52,807 nt of DNA, taken from assembly GCA_963792175.1 (NCBI GenBank), contig CAWBVG010000038.1, positions 1 to 52,807 on the forward strand. Direction: 5' to 3'. This document shows positions 35,700 to 45,749 of this stretch, piece by piece. Source of the DNA: CAWBVG01 sp963792175. Lineage in GTDB: Bacteria; Acidobacteriota; Vicinamibacteria; Vicinamibacterales; CAVVIG01. Every line of letters starts with the position of its first letter. Within the stretch, counting starts at the first letter, position 1. Under the pieces are notes generated by a model. The model saw only the letters and a program-made list of their open reading frames with translations, did no database searches and had not been told where the DNA came from. A program made the translations under genes and the position numbers.

Positions 35700-38168
35700 A
35701 TGCGGAGAACGATGCTTCTTGTCGTTTTTCTTACGGCGTTTTCGGGTTTTGTTCGCGTGTCCGGCGCGCCGCCCGCGGCACGAACGCTGTCGGTCGCCGG
35801 TCTCAGCCAGCCGGTCGAAGTGCTTCGCGACCGCTGGGGCATCAACCACATCTACGCGGGGAACGAGCACGACCTGTTCTTCGCCCAGGGCTACGCCGCC
35901 GCCCGTGACCGCTTGTTCCAGTTCGAGTTATGGCGCCGGCAGGCGACCGGCACGGTGGCCGAGATCCTCGGTCCGAAGGAACTGAAGCGGGACATCGGCA
36001 CGCGCCTCCACAAGTTCCGGGGGGATCTCCGGAGCCGAGCTCAATTGGTATCACCCGCACGGCGAGGCGATCATCACCGCCTATGTCGCCGGCGTGAACG
36101 CCTACATCGCCGAAGCGATGCGCACGCCGTCGACGCTGCCCGTCGAGTTCCGGATGCTCGGCATCACGCCGGCGGCCTGGACTCCCGACGTGGTGATCTC
36201 CCGCCACAACGCGCTGCTGTCGAACCTCGGGCAGGAGGTCAACCTCGCGCAGGCGGTGAAGCTGCTCGGCGCGGAGCGGGTGAAGGACCTGCAGTATTTC
36301 CAGGGCGGCGATCCGAACATCACGCCGGATCCGGCGATCGATCTCGCGTTGATCAACGGGTCGATTCTCGAGATCTACAACGCGTTCCGTCGGCCGCTGC
36401 AGTTCGGCGCCGGCGCGCCGGTCGAGGAGCCGTCCGCGCTCGAACTGAGCCAGCGGAACGAGGACATCGGCAGCAACAACTGGGTGGTCAGCGGCCGCCT
36501 GACCCAGAGCGGCTATCCGATGATGATGAACGATCCGCATCGGACCCAGAGTGCGCCGTCGCTGCGCTACTGGGTCCACCTCGTCGCGCCGGGGTGGAAC
36601 GTCATCGGCGGCGGCGAGCCGGTGCTTCCCGGCGTGTCGATCGGCCACAACGAGTTCGGCGCATGGGGCCTCACGATCTTCGGATCGGACACCGAGGATC
36701 TCTACGTCTACGAGACCAACCCCGCCAACCCGAACCAGTACCGGTACCGCGGCGCGTGGGAAGACATGCGCGTGATCAAGGACACGATTCCGGTGAAGGG
36801 GCAGGCGCCCGCCGCGGTCGATCTGAAGTTCACCCGGCATGGCCCGGTGCTGAAAGAGGACGCCGAACACCACAAGGCGTACGCGTTGCGCGCGGCGTGG
36901 ATGGAAACCGGCGCGGCGCCGTATCTCGCAAGCCTGCGGATGGATCAGGCGCGGACGTGGGAAGAGTTCGTCGAGGCGTGCACGTTCAGCCGCATCCCGT
37001 CGGAGAACATGGTGTGGGCGGATCGGCAGGGAAACATCGGCTACCAGGCGGTGGCCATCACGCCGCTGCGGCCCAACTGGTCGGGGCTCGTGCCGGTGCC
37101 GGGCGACGGGCGCTACGAGTGGAACGGCTTCCTGCCGATCAACGCGCTGCCGCACGCGCTGAATCCGGAGAAGGGCTACATCGCGACCGCGAACAACTAT
37201 CTCTTTCCGCCCGGACTTTCCGTACAAGGAGGCGCTGCATTACACCGGCGCCGATCCGTACCGCGCGTCACGGATCAGCGAGGTGCTCGGGTCGGGCCGG
37301 CTCCACACGGTCGCCGACATGATGCGGCTGCAGAACGACAACGTCTCCATTCCCGCGCGCAGCATCGTCCCGCTGCTGCGCGACGTCCGTGCCGGATCGG
37401 TGCCGGATCGCCGGGATCCGGACGCGCCGCCGCGACGTTGGCAGGACGCGCGTACGCTGCCTGCTGAACTGGAACTACAGCGTCGACGCCGACTCGGTGA
37501 CCGCTGGCATTTACGAGATGTGTCAGCGCCGCGTGTCGGCCAATATCCGCAATCTGATGGTGCCGAAAGAGGCGCAGACGTTCATCGGGCAGCTGTCCAT
37601 GAAGCGCGTCATCGACTGGCTGCAGGCGCCCGACGGGCGGTTCGGGAGCGACGCGGTCCAGGGCCGCGACGAATTGCTGACGCGGAGCCTTGCCGAAGCG
37701 ATCGAGGAGCTGACGAAGAAGCTGGGCCCCGACATGAACGCGTGGCGGTGGGGACAGACCGCGTATCACCACGCCCTGATCCGTCACCCGCTGGCGGACA
37801 TCGCGCCAGCCGACGTGCGCGCCAGACTGAACGTCGGCCCGTTCCCGCGCGGCGGCGACAGCTACACGGTCAGCGCGACCGGCAACGCCGACAACCAGAC
37901 CTCCGGCGGATCGCTGAAAATCATCGCGGACACCGAGCACTGGGACAATTCGGTGGCGCTCAACAACCCCGGGCAGTCCGGCGATCCCGACAGCTCCCAT
38001 TACCGCGACCTCTTCGAGCTCTGGTCGCGCGGCCGCTACTTTCCGATCTTCTACAGTCGATCGAAGGTCGAATCGGTCGCGGAGGATCGCCTGACGTTGA
38101 CGCCGGGTGCGGGCGGGGGGATACGAGCCGGCTGCATGCTCAGCCTTCGTCCGCCGACGGGCCGATAG
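35700..38168 (+). CDS. Penicillin acylase-family Ntn hydrolase, copy 1, frameshifted
   Basis: This is a periplasmic N-terminal-nucleophile amidase precursor of about 820 residues. The signal peptide is TMLLVVFLTAFSGFVRVSGA. The alpha part starts PVEVLRDRWGINHIYAGNEHDLFFAQGYAAARDRLFQ. The autoprocessing site and nucleophile Ser are in IGSNNWVVSG (codon 36472-36474), followed by MMNDPHRTQSAPSLRYWVHL and VSIGHNEFGAWGLT. The end includes DTEHWDNSVALNNPGQSGDP and HYRDLFELWSRGRYFPIFYS. Removing single bases restores FRGISGAELNWYHPHG (near 36022) and PPDFPYKEALHY (near 37216); another break lies near 37395. The last residues run into the convergent DinB gene. Related enzymes cleave acyl-homoserine lactones or beta-lactam side chains; the substrate is not predictable here. 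Confidence 0.9.
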
Positions 38169-38633
38169 ATCGCCGGAACCGGGACGTCGTTGAGGCGCAG
38201 GTACACGCTCAGCTGACCGCGGTGGTGGATGATGTGGTGCAGGACGAAGTTCCGGAACGCGGCCACGCGCGGCACGGTGAACATCTCCTGGCCGCCGCGG
38301 CGTCAGCGTCCACGGCGCGACGTACTCGGCGTCGGTCTTGTCCATCCACGCCCGCGTCCGCGCGCGCGCCTGGTCGAAGGCCGCGAGGATCTCGGCGCGT
38401 GAGGTCTTCTCCGCCAGGTGTGGCGGCGCCGCCGCCAGATCGAAGGATGTGTCATTGAGGATCGCGCCGGCCCAGTTCGGGATGTTGCCCAGATGCGTGG
38501 CCAGGCCGCCGAGCGTCATCGATTTCTCGTGCGGCTTCCAGGCCAGTTTGTCGTCAGGCAGCCGCTCGAGCAGCTTCCTCGTCGTGCCCATCTCGTGATC
38601 GAAGTCCGCCAGCAGTCCGTCTTTGATCGCCAT
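38140..38633 (-). CDS. DinB-family protein, frameshifted
   Basis: This four-helix-bundle DinB/YfiT-like protein has about 164 residues. The N-terminus AIKDGLLADFDHEMGTTRKLLERLPDDKLAWKPHEKSM provides the first His metal ligand. SMTLGGLATHLGNIPNW gives the second region, and FRNFVLHHIIHHRGQLSVYLR gives the third with the His cluster. These proteins bind a divalent metal; some are thiol-dependent S-transferases. The frame breaks near 38300. Removing one C near 38165 gives the normal family ending IYGPSADEG and a stop at 38140. It converges with penicillin acylase copy 1. Its start ATG shares the palindrome CCATGG with the possible start of copy 2. Confidence 0.85.
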
Positions 38634-40252
38634 GGCAGAGAGTCTAGAAAAACCGCGCCGCGCGCGCAAAGCCGGACAGGCCGTCGCGGCTTTCGCGACG
38701 TGTTCGTGTTCTTCGTCGCGTACCGGTTCTGTCTCCGTGCCGTCGTCCGCGCGCCACCGCCGCCGCCGCTGGTCGCCGCAGGTCTCCGGGACACTCGAAG
38801 CCGCGGTCTCCGCGCCGGTGCGGGTCGTGCGCGACGCGTGGGGGATTCCGCACATCTACGCGCAATCCGCGGACGATCTGTTTTTCGCGCAGGGATTCGT
38901 GCAGGCCCAGGATCGCCTGTTCCAGCTGGATCTGTGGCGGCGGTCGGTTCAGGGGCGCCTCGCCGAAGTGCTGGGACCGAACTTCGCCGAGCGCGATTCG
39001 AGCACGCGCCGGATGCAGTACCGCGGCGATCCCGACGCGGAGTGGGCGAGCTATGGCGCCGACACCAGGGCGATTGCGTCGGCGTTCGTGCGCGGCATCA
39101 ACGCGTGGGTGACGCGGGCGCGCGAGCGTCCGCCCGAGGAGTTCGTCGTCGCCGGCTGGAGACCCGAGATCTGGTCGCCGGCCGATCTGCTGAATCGCAC
39201 CGACGCCTTCGTCGACAGCGGCGATGCGATCGCCGAAATCGCCCGCGCACGTCTGAGCCCGGTGGTTGCGGACGCCCTCCGGCGCGTCGGCACGCCACCG
39301 TTCTTTGCCGGATTCGCCGTGCCGCCCGGAGCGCGGCTCGATCACCCGTCACGCCGCTACTTCGTGCACCTGCAGGCGCCCGGCTGGAACGTGATCGGCG
39401 CGACTGCGCCGTGGCTGCCGGGCGTGTCGATCGGGCACAACGATCGCATTGCCTGGCAGAGCCAGCCGGTGACTGTCGATACCCAGGATGTCTACGCGGA
39501 GAAGGACGCGCCCGTGACGGCTGTGTTCAACGACTCGCTCACCATTCGCGGCCGGAAGGAAGCGTTCGACTTCACCCACGAATTCACGCGACACGGCGTG
39601 ATCGTCGCCTCCGATACAGAGCACGGTCTGGTCTACGCCGTGCGATGGAGCGGTTTCGAAGCCGGTGGCGCGGCCGAGCTCGCCGCGCTGGCCCTGGACC
39701 GCGCGCAGTCGTGGCCCGAGTTTCGCCAGGCGCTTTCGCGCTGGAAGATGCCCGCTCGACGGTTCGAATATCGAGGACGTCGACGGCAACCGCGGGTTTC
39801 AAGTGGCGGCGTTGGTGCCGGTCCGCCGCGGCACGGAGTGGGTGGGCTGGCGAACGCTCGACGAGCTGCCGCACGGCTTTACGCCGGCCGCGCGCCGCGG
39901 AGGCCCCTCGTCCCGGGCGCAACACACGCCGGGCGGCGCCGACGCGGCGGCACCGGTGGTCTTCGCGCATCCGCTGGGCATCACCGACGCGCTGCGCCAG
40001 CGCTTTCAGGTCGGCCCGCTGACGCCGGCCGGCGACGCGCGGCCATTCCATGTCGCCTTCGATGCCGCCGACTGGGATCGCTCGAGCGGGATGAACGCGC
40101 CGGGTCAATCAGGATCGCCGGCCAGCCGGCACTTCTCGGATCTCGCACAAGGGTGGGCGAGGGGCGAAGCGGTGACGCTGGCGTTCAGCGACGCGGCGGT
40201 TCAGGCACACACGGAGTCGACGCTCACGCTGGTGCCGCCACGATCGCAGTGA
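38632..40252 (+). CDS. Penicillin acylase-like protein, copy 2, lacking the catalytic-serine block
   Basis: The N-terminal region matches copy 1 well (SAPVRVVRDAWGIPHIYAQS, DDLFFAQGFVQAQDRLFQLD). However, the segment that should contain the nucleophile SNNW and NDPHR is missing: GFAVPPGARLDHPSRRYFVH runs straight into QAPGWNVIGATAPWLPGVSI. A second block of over 100 residues after VDGNRGFQVAALVPVRRG is also gone before the conserved end (WDRSSGMNAPGQSGSPASRH). Without the serine it cannot self-process, so it is a pseudo-enzyme or a decaying gene, unless an assembly deletion is responsible. One frame break lies near 39755. The start is uncertain: the first 45 residues are low complexity, and the ATG lies on the DinB start. 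Confidence 0.75.
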
Positions 40253-40284
40253 GGTCGCGCTAGCGGCCAGTAGGCCGCGACCTC
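40251..40284. terminator. Bidirectional hairpin between acylase copy 2 and the cyclase gene
   Basis: This is a perfect 9-base stem GAGGTCGCG / CGCGACCTC, with an inner GGCC-AGTA-GGCC hairpin, starting at the acylase TGA and lying before the convergent cyclase stop. There is no T tract, so it would act as a structural or rho-assisted terminator. Confidence 0.6.
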
Positions 40285-40294
40285 AGCCCTTCGG

Positions 40295-41329
40295 TCATGT
40301 GCCCGCATCGCCGTTGGCTTCGCGGCGCTGCTCGAGGAGCGCCGCGATCCGATCGGCAGTCTTCGGCACGAGCTGATCGGATCCTCTCAAATCCGCGATC
40401 CGCTTGCCGTCGTTGAAAACGGTGACCGGGCCGTCCGCCGAGACCACGAACGCCAGCACATCGGGGCAGTCGTAGGTGTGACGCGCGGCCGACGTGTGGC
40501 GCGTGCCCTTCATCGGCGGCACCGCCTCTTCGCTCGCTTTCTCCGACAACAGGATCACGTTCACCGCCAGCAGCTGTCCGCCCCGGCCGACGAGCATCGC
40601 GCCATCCCGGTATCTCGCCTGGTGCAGCACCAGCGGCTCGTGCGCGGTGTCGAGCACCGAGATCTTCATCGCTTCGACGCGAACGCCATCGTCGCGACGA
40701 CGGCCGGCGGGCTGCTCGGCGTCGGTCAGCAGGTAGATGATCGTCGTGCCCACGCTGCCCGGGCTGATCCGGTGATGACAGAGCTCGAGCAGACGGCGCA
40801 CGACCCCGAGGTCCGCGGCCGGCACCACGTGGAGGATGTCCTCGGCCGCCTCGAACACCAGCGCCGTCGCCATCCATCGACGGCCCTCGACCTTCGTCAC
40901 GGAGCTGTTGGTGACGATTCGGACGATCCCCTTGTCGTCGTTGCAGATGATGACGCCGTCGATCCACATCGCCCGGGACGCGTAGTCCTGGTCCGTGTCG
41001 ATCCCTTCGTCAAGCAGCAGCAGCCGCGGCGGCTGACCCTTGACCGCCAGCACGAGGCTGTGCCGGCCGTCGGCGAGGCTTTCGATCACGTCTTCCGAGA
41101 GCGACGCAGTCTCGACGATTCGTCCCAGCCGCTCCAGTTGCGGCGTCTCGCGGCACACGATCGCGCCGTACGGTCGGATGACCTGCTCGTGCACGGCGGG
41201 GTCGAGGCAGCGCGCCAGCTCGCGGGCGACTTCGCGCTCCAGGTGCCTGAGATATCGCGGCGGGATCGACCCGCGCCGCTGCAACTCGCCCCACGCCAGC
41301 GACTCCGGGGTTTCCGGCTCTTTCGTCAC
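40295..41329 (-). CDS. DisA_N-domain (diadenylate cyclase-like) protein
   Basis: This is a 344-residue soluble protein. Residues about 215-330 match the DisA_N (DAC) domain that makes cyclic di-AMP: the DGA motif is RYRDGAMLVG (242-244) and the second motif is GTRHTSAARHTYDCPDVLAF (275-294), in the position of GxRHR in DisA/CdaA. The third residue of RHR is Thr and the spacing is slightly different, so activity needs testing. The first 200 residues form a separate domain I do not recognise (RPYGAIVCRETPQLERLGRI, LLLLDEGIDTDQDYASRAMW); no DisA helix-hairpin-helix or membrane helix is present. The ATG overlaps the phosphodiesterase stop (ATGA), giving a coupled kinase-phosphodiesterase-cyclase row. 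The frame is intact. Confidence 0.82.
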   Translation of the reverse strand: MTKEPETPESLAWGELQRRGSIPPRYLRHLEREVARELARCLDPAVHEQVIRPYGAIVCRETPQLERLGRIVETASLSEDVIESLADGRHSLVLAVKGQPPRLLLLDEGIDTDQDYASRAMWIDGVIICNDDKGIVRIVTNSSVTKVEGRRWMATALVFEAAEDILHVVPAADLGVVRRLLELCHHRISPGSVGTTIIYLLTDAEQPAGRRRDDGVRVEAMKISVLDTAHEPLVLHQARYRDGAMLVGRGGQLLAVNVILLSEKASEEAVPPMKGTRHTSAARHTYDCPDVLAFVVSADGPVTVFNDGKRIADLRGSDQLVPKTADRIAALLEQRREANGDAGT

Positions 41330-42572
41330 CGAAGAAACCCGCTGGTCGCGCGAGCGTCGCCGTCGTTCGGCGCCGGCGCCAATTTCAGCAGCGCGCAGAG
41401 AAAATCGTAGACGTGAACGTTCTCGAACGGTTCGGCGACGAGCCCCTGACGGATCGCGGGTCCGGCGGCGACGAACAAGCCATGCATCGATCGCAGCGCC
41501 GGGTCGTAGCCGTGGGTGCCTCTCCGGGCCTCGGCGTCAGGCTTGCGCCTGGCCTCCTGCTCGCGCGTGGTGACGATCCACCCTTCGTCGACGACGCCGA
41601 TGATCGGCGCGATGTGCGGATGATCCCGGTAGTGGTACCGCGCGGGAATCTCCTCGCGTGTGTAGAACGTCACGTGGGGCAGCTTGCCGCGCACGGCGCG
41701 GACGATCGCGTCGATGCTCGACGCGTCCCGCTCGCGTCCCGCCGGCGGCGCGAGCTGAACGAACTCGCCGGTGGCGATCACATTCACGGTCGCCGGATCG
41801 ATCGCGGTATCCAGAAACACCATCTGATCGTCGGTGTGTGGCGCCATGCCGTGATCCGAGACGACGACGATGGTGACGCGATCCGACAGACCGCGGCGAT
41901 CGATGCCGGTCAGCAGCTGGCCGAGCGCGGCGTCCAGGTGGGCCGCCGCTTCCAGTAGCTCGGGCGAATCGGGCCCGCTCACATGCCCGATGTGATCGAC
42001 CTCCTGGAAGTACAGGCTGACGAAGGCGGGCCGCTCGCCCTCGGGCAGCGACAGCCAGTCGATCACGCGCCTGACGCGCTCCTCGTTGGACACGCTGCCA
42101 TCGAAGGGCCACCAGCGCGTCGGCGAGACGCCGCCGATGGCCGCCTCGCTGCCCGGCCAGAACATCGACATCGCGCGGCGGTTCTGGCGAATCGCCGTCA
42201 GCCAGACTGGCTCGCCGCCCCACCAGCCGGCGTTGCGAACCTCGTTCGACGACATCGAGAATTTCCGCGGCATCGACGGCGTCGCCATCGTGTTCGACAC
42301 GATGCCGTGGTGTCCGGGGTAGAGGCCGGTCACGAGGGTGTAGTGGTTGGGGAACGTCAGCGACGGAAAGGACGGAATGAGCTCTTTCGCGCGGACACCG
42401 CGTGCCGCGAGCGCTTTCAGATTCGGCACGTTGGCGCGGTCGGTGTAGTCCCACCGCCACCCGTCGAACGAGATGAGGATGACGAGCGGATCGCGGGACT
42501 GCGCGCGCGGACCCGCGAGCGTGGCCAGGACCGCGAGCGCCGCGACAGAAGCGCGAGGCGACGGGTGGTCAC
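41326..42572 (-). CDS. Secreted type I phosphodiesterase / nucleotide pyrophosphatase-like enzyme, one frameshift
   Basis: This is an alkaline-phosphatase-superfamily (NPP) enzyme of about 415 residues. Metal and catalytic residues are in LVILISFDGWRWDY (Asp), FPSLTFPNHYTLVTGLYPG (nucleophile Thr), FQEVDHIGHVSGPDS, VVVSDHGMAP and the late His in RRGTHGYDP. The GTG start at 42572 overlaps the kinase stop (GTGA). The signal peptide reads TTRRLALL, then VAALAVLATLAGPRAQ after adding one base near 42543. It would act in the periplasm, so it cannot reach cytoplasmic cyclic di-AMP directly; extracellular or periplasmic nucleotides are plausible substrates. Its stop overlaps the cyclase start. Confidence 0.88.
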
Positions 42573-45326
42573 TTCTTTGCCGGCGTCATCCGCTCGAGCT
42601 CATCGGTCCAGTTGAGCACCACGTTCAAGGCCGGTGCGTTCGAGGATTTGTCGTTCTGCGGGAACTTGATCACGAGGAAGCGACCGTCTGGCGCCACATC
42701 GTAGGTGCGCGCGGTTGCGGTCGGCGTACTCGGCAGCTCGAACAGGATCGCGGGATTGCCGGTGGTAAAGGTCGCGCCGGTTTGAACCGGTACGGCGACG
42801 AGACGGAGCTTTCCATCCAGGTAGAACAGCTCACGTCCGTTTCGCGCCCAGACCGGCCGCGTGCCTCCGTCGGTCGATATCTGCCAGCGCCCCGCGCCGA
42901 CGGACGGGAACGGATGCACGTAGATTTCGCCGCGCCCCGATTCGTTCGACTGGTACGCGATCCACTTGCCGTCAGGTGACAAGTCGGCGTTGCCCTGGTA
43001 CGACGGCTGCTGGACGAGTGGCGTGATCAGGCGCTTGCCATCCGACGGTGAGGATGGCGAGATCGACCCCGGTCTTGAGGTCGGTATCCTGAATGACGAG
43101 CGACCGGCCGTCTGGGTTGAACGCCCAGGGGACTTGAGAATGTGGACTCCGGCGACAGACGCTCGGCCACGCCGGTCCCATCGGCGGCCTGCCAGTAGAC
43201 GCCCGCCGTACCTGCCCGGAAAGACGAGTACGCGATCCGCTTACCGTCGGGCGTCCACACGGCGTTCTCGTCGAGTCCCGGGTCGAACGTGAAGCGCGAC
43301 AGTGTCTGTTTCGGCGTGTCCCAGATCCAGATGTCGATGTCCTGGTCGCGCACGTCCAGCGCGATACGCATGCCGTCTGGCGAGACGCGCGGATGCGTGT
43401 AGGCTCGTGGCGGCGCCGCGAATGGGTTCCTCATGTCCCTGGCGGTCGCGCCAGGCGAGCGTCATGCCCGGTGCCTGCGCGCTCCCGCGAACGTAGACGA
43501 GCGTTCCGTCGCGCGAGACGCCGAAGTCGGCGGCGCCGGTCGGACTTCGTCACGACTTGCTGCACGACCGGCACAGGGATGCCCGATACGGCGAGACGAT
43601 CGCGGATCGAATCATGACGGCGAGGAGCGTGCCCGTCGGCGCCGTAGACGAGATGCGTGCCGGCGACGCACCTGCCCGTGTACGCCGCCGCGGGCGAGCG
43701 ACCTGCTTGCGTGCCGGTTCGGAGATCGCGCGCGACGATGACGGTAATCGTCGATGTCTGCCGCCGCTGAACAGACGACGTGTATAGACGATGGCTTCGC
43801 GCCCCGGGATGAACTCCGGGAAGACGAGTGCCCTGTTCGCCCTTCGCACGGTCGGGCACTCGCGACGATCCGATAACGGCGCCGCCGCCGGGCAGGCACG
43901 CGCCGGAGGAACCCGCCGCCCTGCGCGGCGAAGACGATGGTGTCGTCAGCACCCCACGCTGCCGCCGCGGTTGCCGGGGGAGCACTCGCGCGCAGATCGT
44001 GATCGGCGATCCGCCCTCGAACGGACACCTTCTTGAAGTCGGCGCCCTGAAAGAAGCCGACCCATTCGCCGTCTGGTGAAAAGAACGGGCCGCGCACGTT
44101 CATGACGTCCGGGACCGGTGTGCGCATCGCTCGCGATCGAGCTCGCGCAGCATACAGTTGCGGTCTGCGCGGTCCCGGTCGTATATGCGAGCCGGCGGCC
44201 GTCCGGCGAAATCGCGACGTCGATGGCGAACGGATCGATATTCAGCGTGATCGCGGCAGGCGGAGTCGCATGCAAGACCTGGACGAGCGGCCGCGTACGT
44301 GCGGCTCGACCGGCGGTTGAGGACACAGCGCTGCCAGCCACGAGCGTCGCGGCGGCCGCAGCGCCCATGGCAGACGCGCCGCCAGCCAGGCGGTGCGGGA
44401 TTTGGGCGTCGGGATTCGCGGACTCGCGCGGTTGTCAGACTCGGCGCCTCGTTCATCAAGAACCGGACGACGGAGATATCCGGAATCCGCGCCTTCCGAT
44501 CCTTCTCGAGACAGCGCTTGACGATCGCACGCACGTGAGGCGGCGTGTCTGCGGGCAATGCGCCCCACTCCGGCTCGGCCCGCACGATGGCCGCGATCAC
44601 CTCGGTGGCGTCCTCGCCGTCGAATGCGCGCCTTCCCGGCGAGCATCTCGAACAGCACGCAGCCGAACGCCCAGACGTCGCATCGCTTGTCCGCGACGCG
44701 TCCCTTCGCCTGTTCCGGCGCCATGTACGTCGCCGTGCCGAGGATCATGCCCGCGAGCGTGCCGGCAAACGTCAGCGTCGGGGAGTGGGTCAACCCGCCT
44801 GGTCCAGCTGCCGCACCCGGGCCGCCGTCGTGTTTGGCGAGCCCGAAATCGAGCACCTTCACCTGGCCGTCGGCGGTCAACATGATGTTGGCCGGCTTCA
44901 GATCGCGATGGACGATCCCTTTCTCGTGCGCCGCCTCGACGGCGTCGATGATCTGGCGGGCGATGCGCAGCGACTCGTGAACCCCCAACCCCGCGCCGCT
45001 GGCCGCGTCGAGTTTCTGGGCGAGCGACTCGCCATCGACGAACTCGAGGACGATGTACGAGACGGCGCGTCCGTCCGGATCGCTCCGCTCTTCGAGACCG
45101 AAGACTTGTGCGATGTGCGGATGATTGAGCGCGGCCAGCAGCTGCGCCTCGCGCGCGAAGCGCGCTCCGCGCTCCGGATCGGCGACGAAGGTGTCGGGCA
45201 GGACCTTGACGGCGACGTCGCGATTGAGCTTCGTGTCGCGAGCGCGATACACCTCGCCCATGCCTCCAGCCCCAAGCGCGCCGAGGATCTGTACGGACCG
45301 AGGCGCGCGCCGGCGGTCAGGGACAC
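42569..45326 (-). CDS. Ser/Thr protein kinase with C-terminal PD40 propeller, multiply frameshifted
   Basis: This is a Hanks-type receptor kinase of about 910 residues. The start GTG at 45326 begins SLTAGARLGPY; adding one base gives the glycine loop ILGALGAGGMGEVYRARD. It has VAVKVLP (Lys), IVHRDLKPANI (catalytic loop), VLDFGLAKH (DFG), YMAPEQAKGR and CDVWAFGCVLFEMLAGK. The kinase domain ends near residue 280 (PPHVRAIVKRCLEKDRKARI). After a membrane segment the C-terminal half is a PD40/TolB-type propeller, with blades such as FAIDVAISPDGRRLAYTTG, PRVSPDGMRIALDVRDQDID, AVWTPDGKRIAYSSF and MSPDGKWIAYQSNESGRGEI. At least eight frame breaks (about 44635, 44430, 44130 and several in 43000-43900) make this the most damaged gene in the window. 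Its stop overlaps the phosphodiesterase start. Confidence 0.85.
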
Positions 45327-45334
45327 CGCGACTC

Positions 45335-45709
45335 CTAGCCCTCTCGACGGCCCGGTGCGGTCATGTACTCGTGGAGGTCGCGGTACGCGCAGCGTTCGAG
45401 CTTCAGCGTGTCGAGCAGCAGCTCGAGGAATTCCCGATCGCCGCGCAGCGACGGAAAGATCTCGGCGACCTTCATCTTGAAATACGCGAACGTCGGTCGA
45501 TTCGATTCGTGCCCCTTCGCGCGCGTCGCCAGATCGTCGAGCAGCGCGTGGCACGCTCGCGCCTGGGTTTCGGTCGCGCCGTACTGATCGAGGACGTTGG
45601 TCAGCGGTTTGGTGGTCGAGAGAATGCGAAGGATCAGTGCCTGTAACGCCTCGACCTCGCGCAGTCGCGCGTCCAGATCGGCAAGGGTCACCGCTTTGTC
45701 ATCAGTCAT
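45335..45709 (-). CDS. Small conserved hypothetical protein before the kinase gene
   Basis: I do not recognise the family. It is a soluble, mostly helical protein of 124 residues: a coiled-coil-like N-terminus (LADLDARLREVEALQALILR) and a patterned core (FAYFKMKVAEIFPSLRGDRE, LLDTLKLERCAYRDLHEYM). No membrane segment or catalytic motif is visible. It starts 27 bases after the end of the PH/cytochrome gene's intergenic TATAAT and ends 8 bases before the kinase GTG, so it is likely the first gene of the kinase-phosphodiesterase-cyclase row. The frame is intact. Confidence 0.65.
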   Translation of the reverse strand: MTDDKAVTLADLDARLREVEALQALILRILSTTKPLTNVLDQYGATETQARACHALLDDLATRAKGHESNRPTFAYFKMKVAEIFPSLRGDREFLELLLDTLKLERCAYRDLHEYMTAPGRREG

Positions 45710-45731
45710 ATGCAGTTGTCGCGGAGGCGCG

Positions 45732-45737
45732 ATTATA
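45732..45737 (-). promoter_or_regulatory. Consensus -10 (TATAAT) for the kinase/cyclase row
   Basis: A perfect TATAAT on the minus strand lies in the 40-base gap between the PH/cytochrome stop and the ATG at 45709, leaving a leader of about 15 bases. No good -35 is seen at 16-18 bases, and that position falls in the end of the upstream gene. Confidence 0.5.
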
Positions 45738-45749
45738 GCCCGTATTGAG

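Noticed and set aside
35842..37227. A 461-codon minus-strand frame opposite penicillin acylase copy 1
   Set aside because: The plus strand carries the acylase signatures; the antisense product is low complexity with no family pattern.
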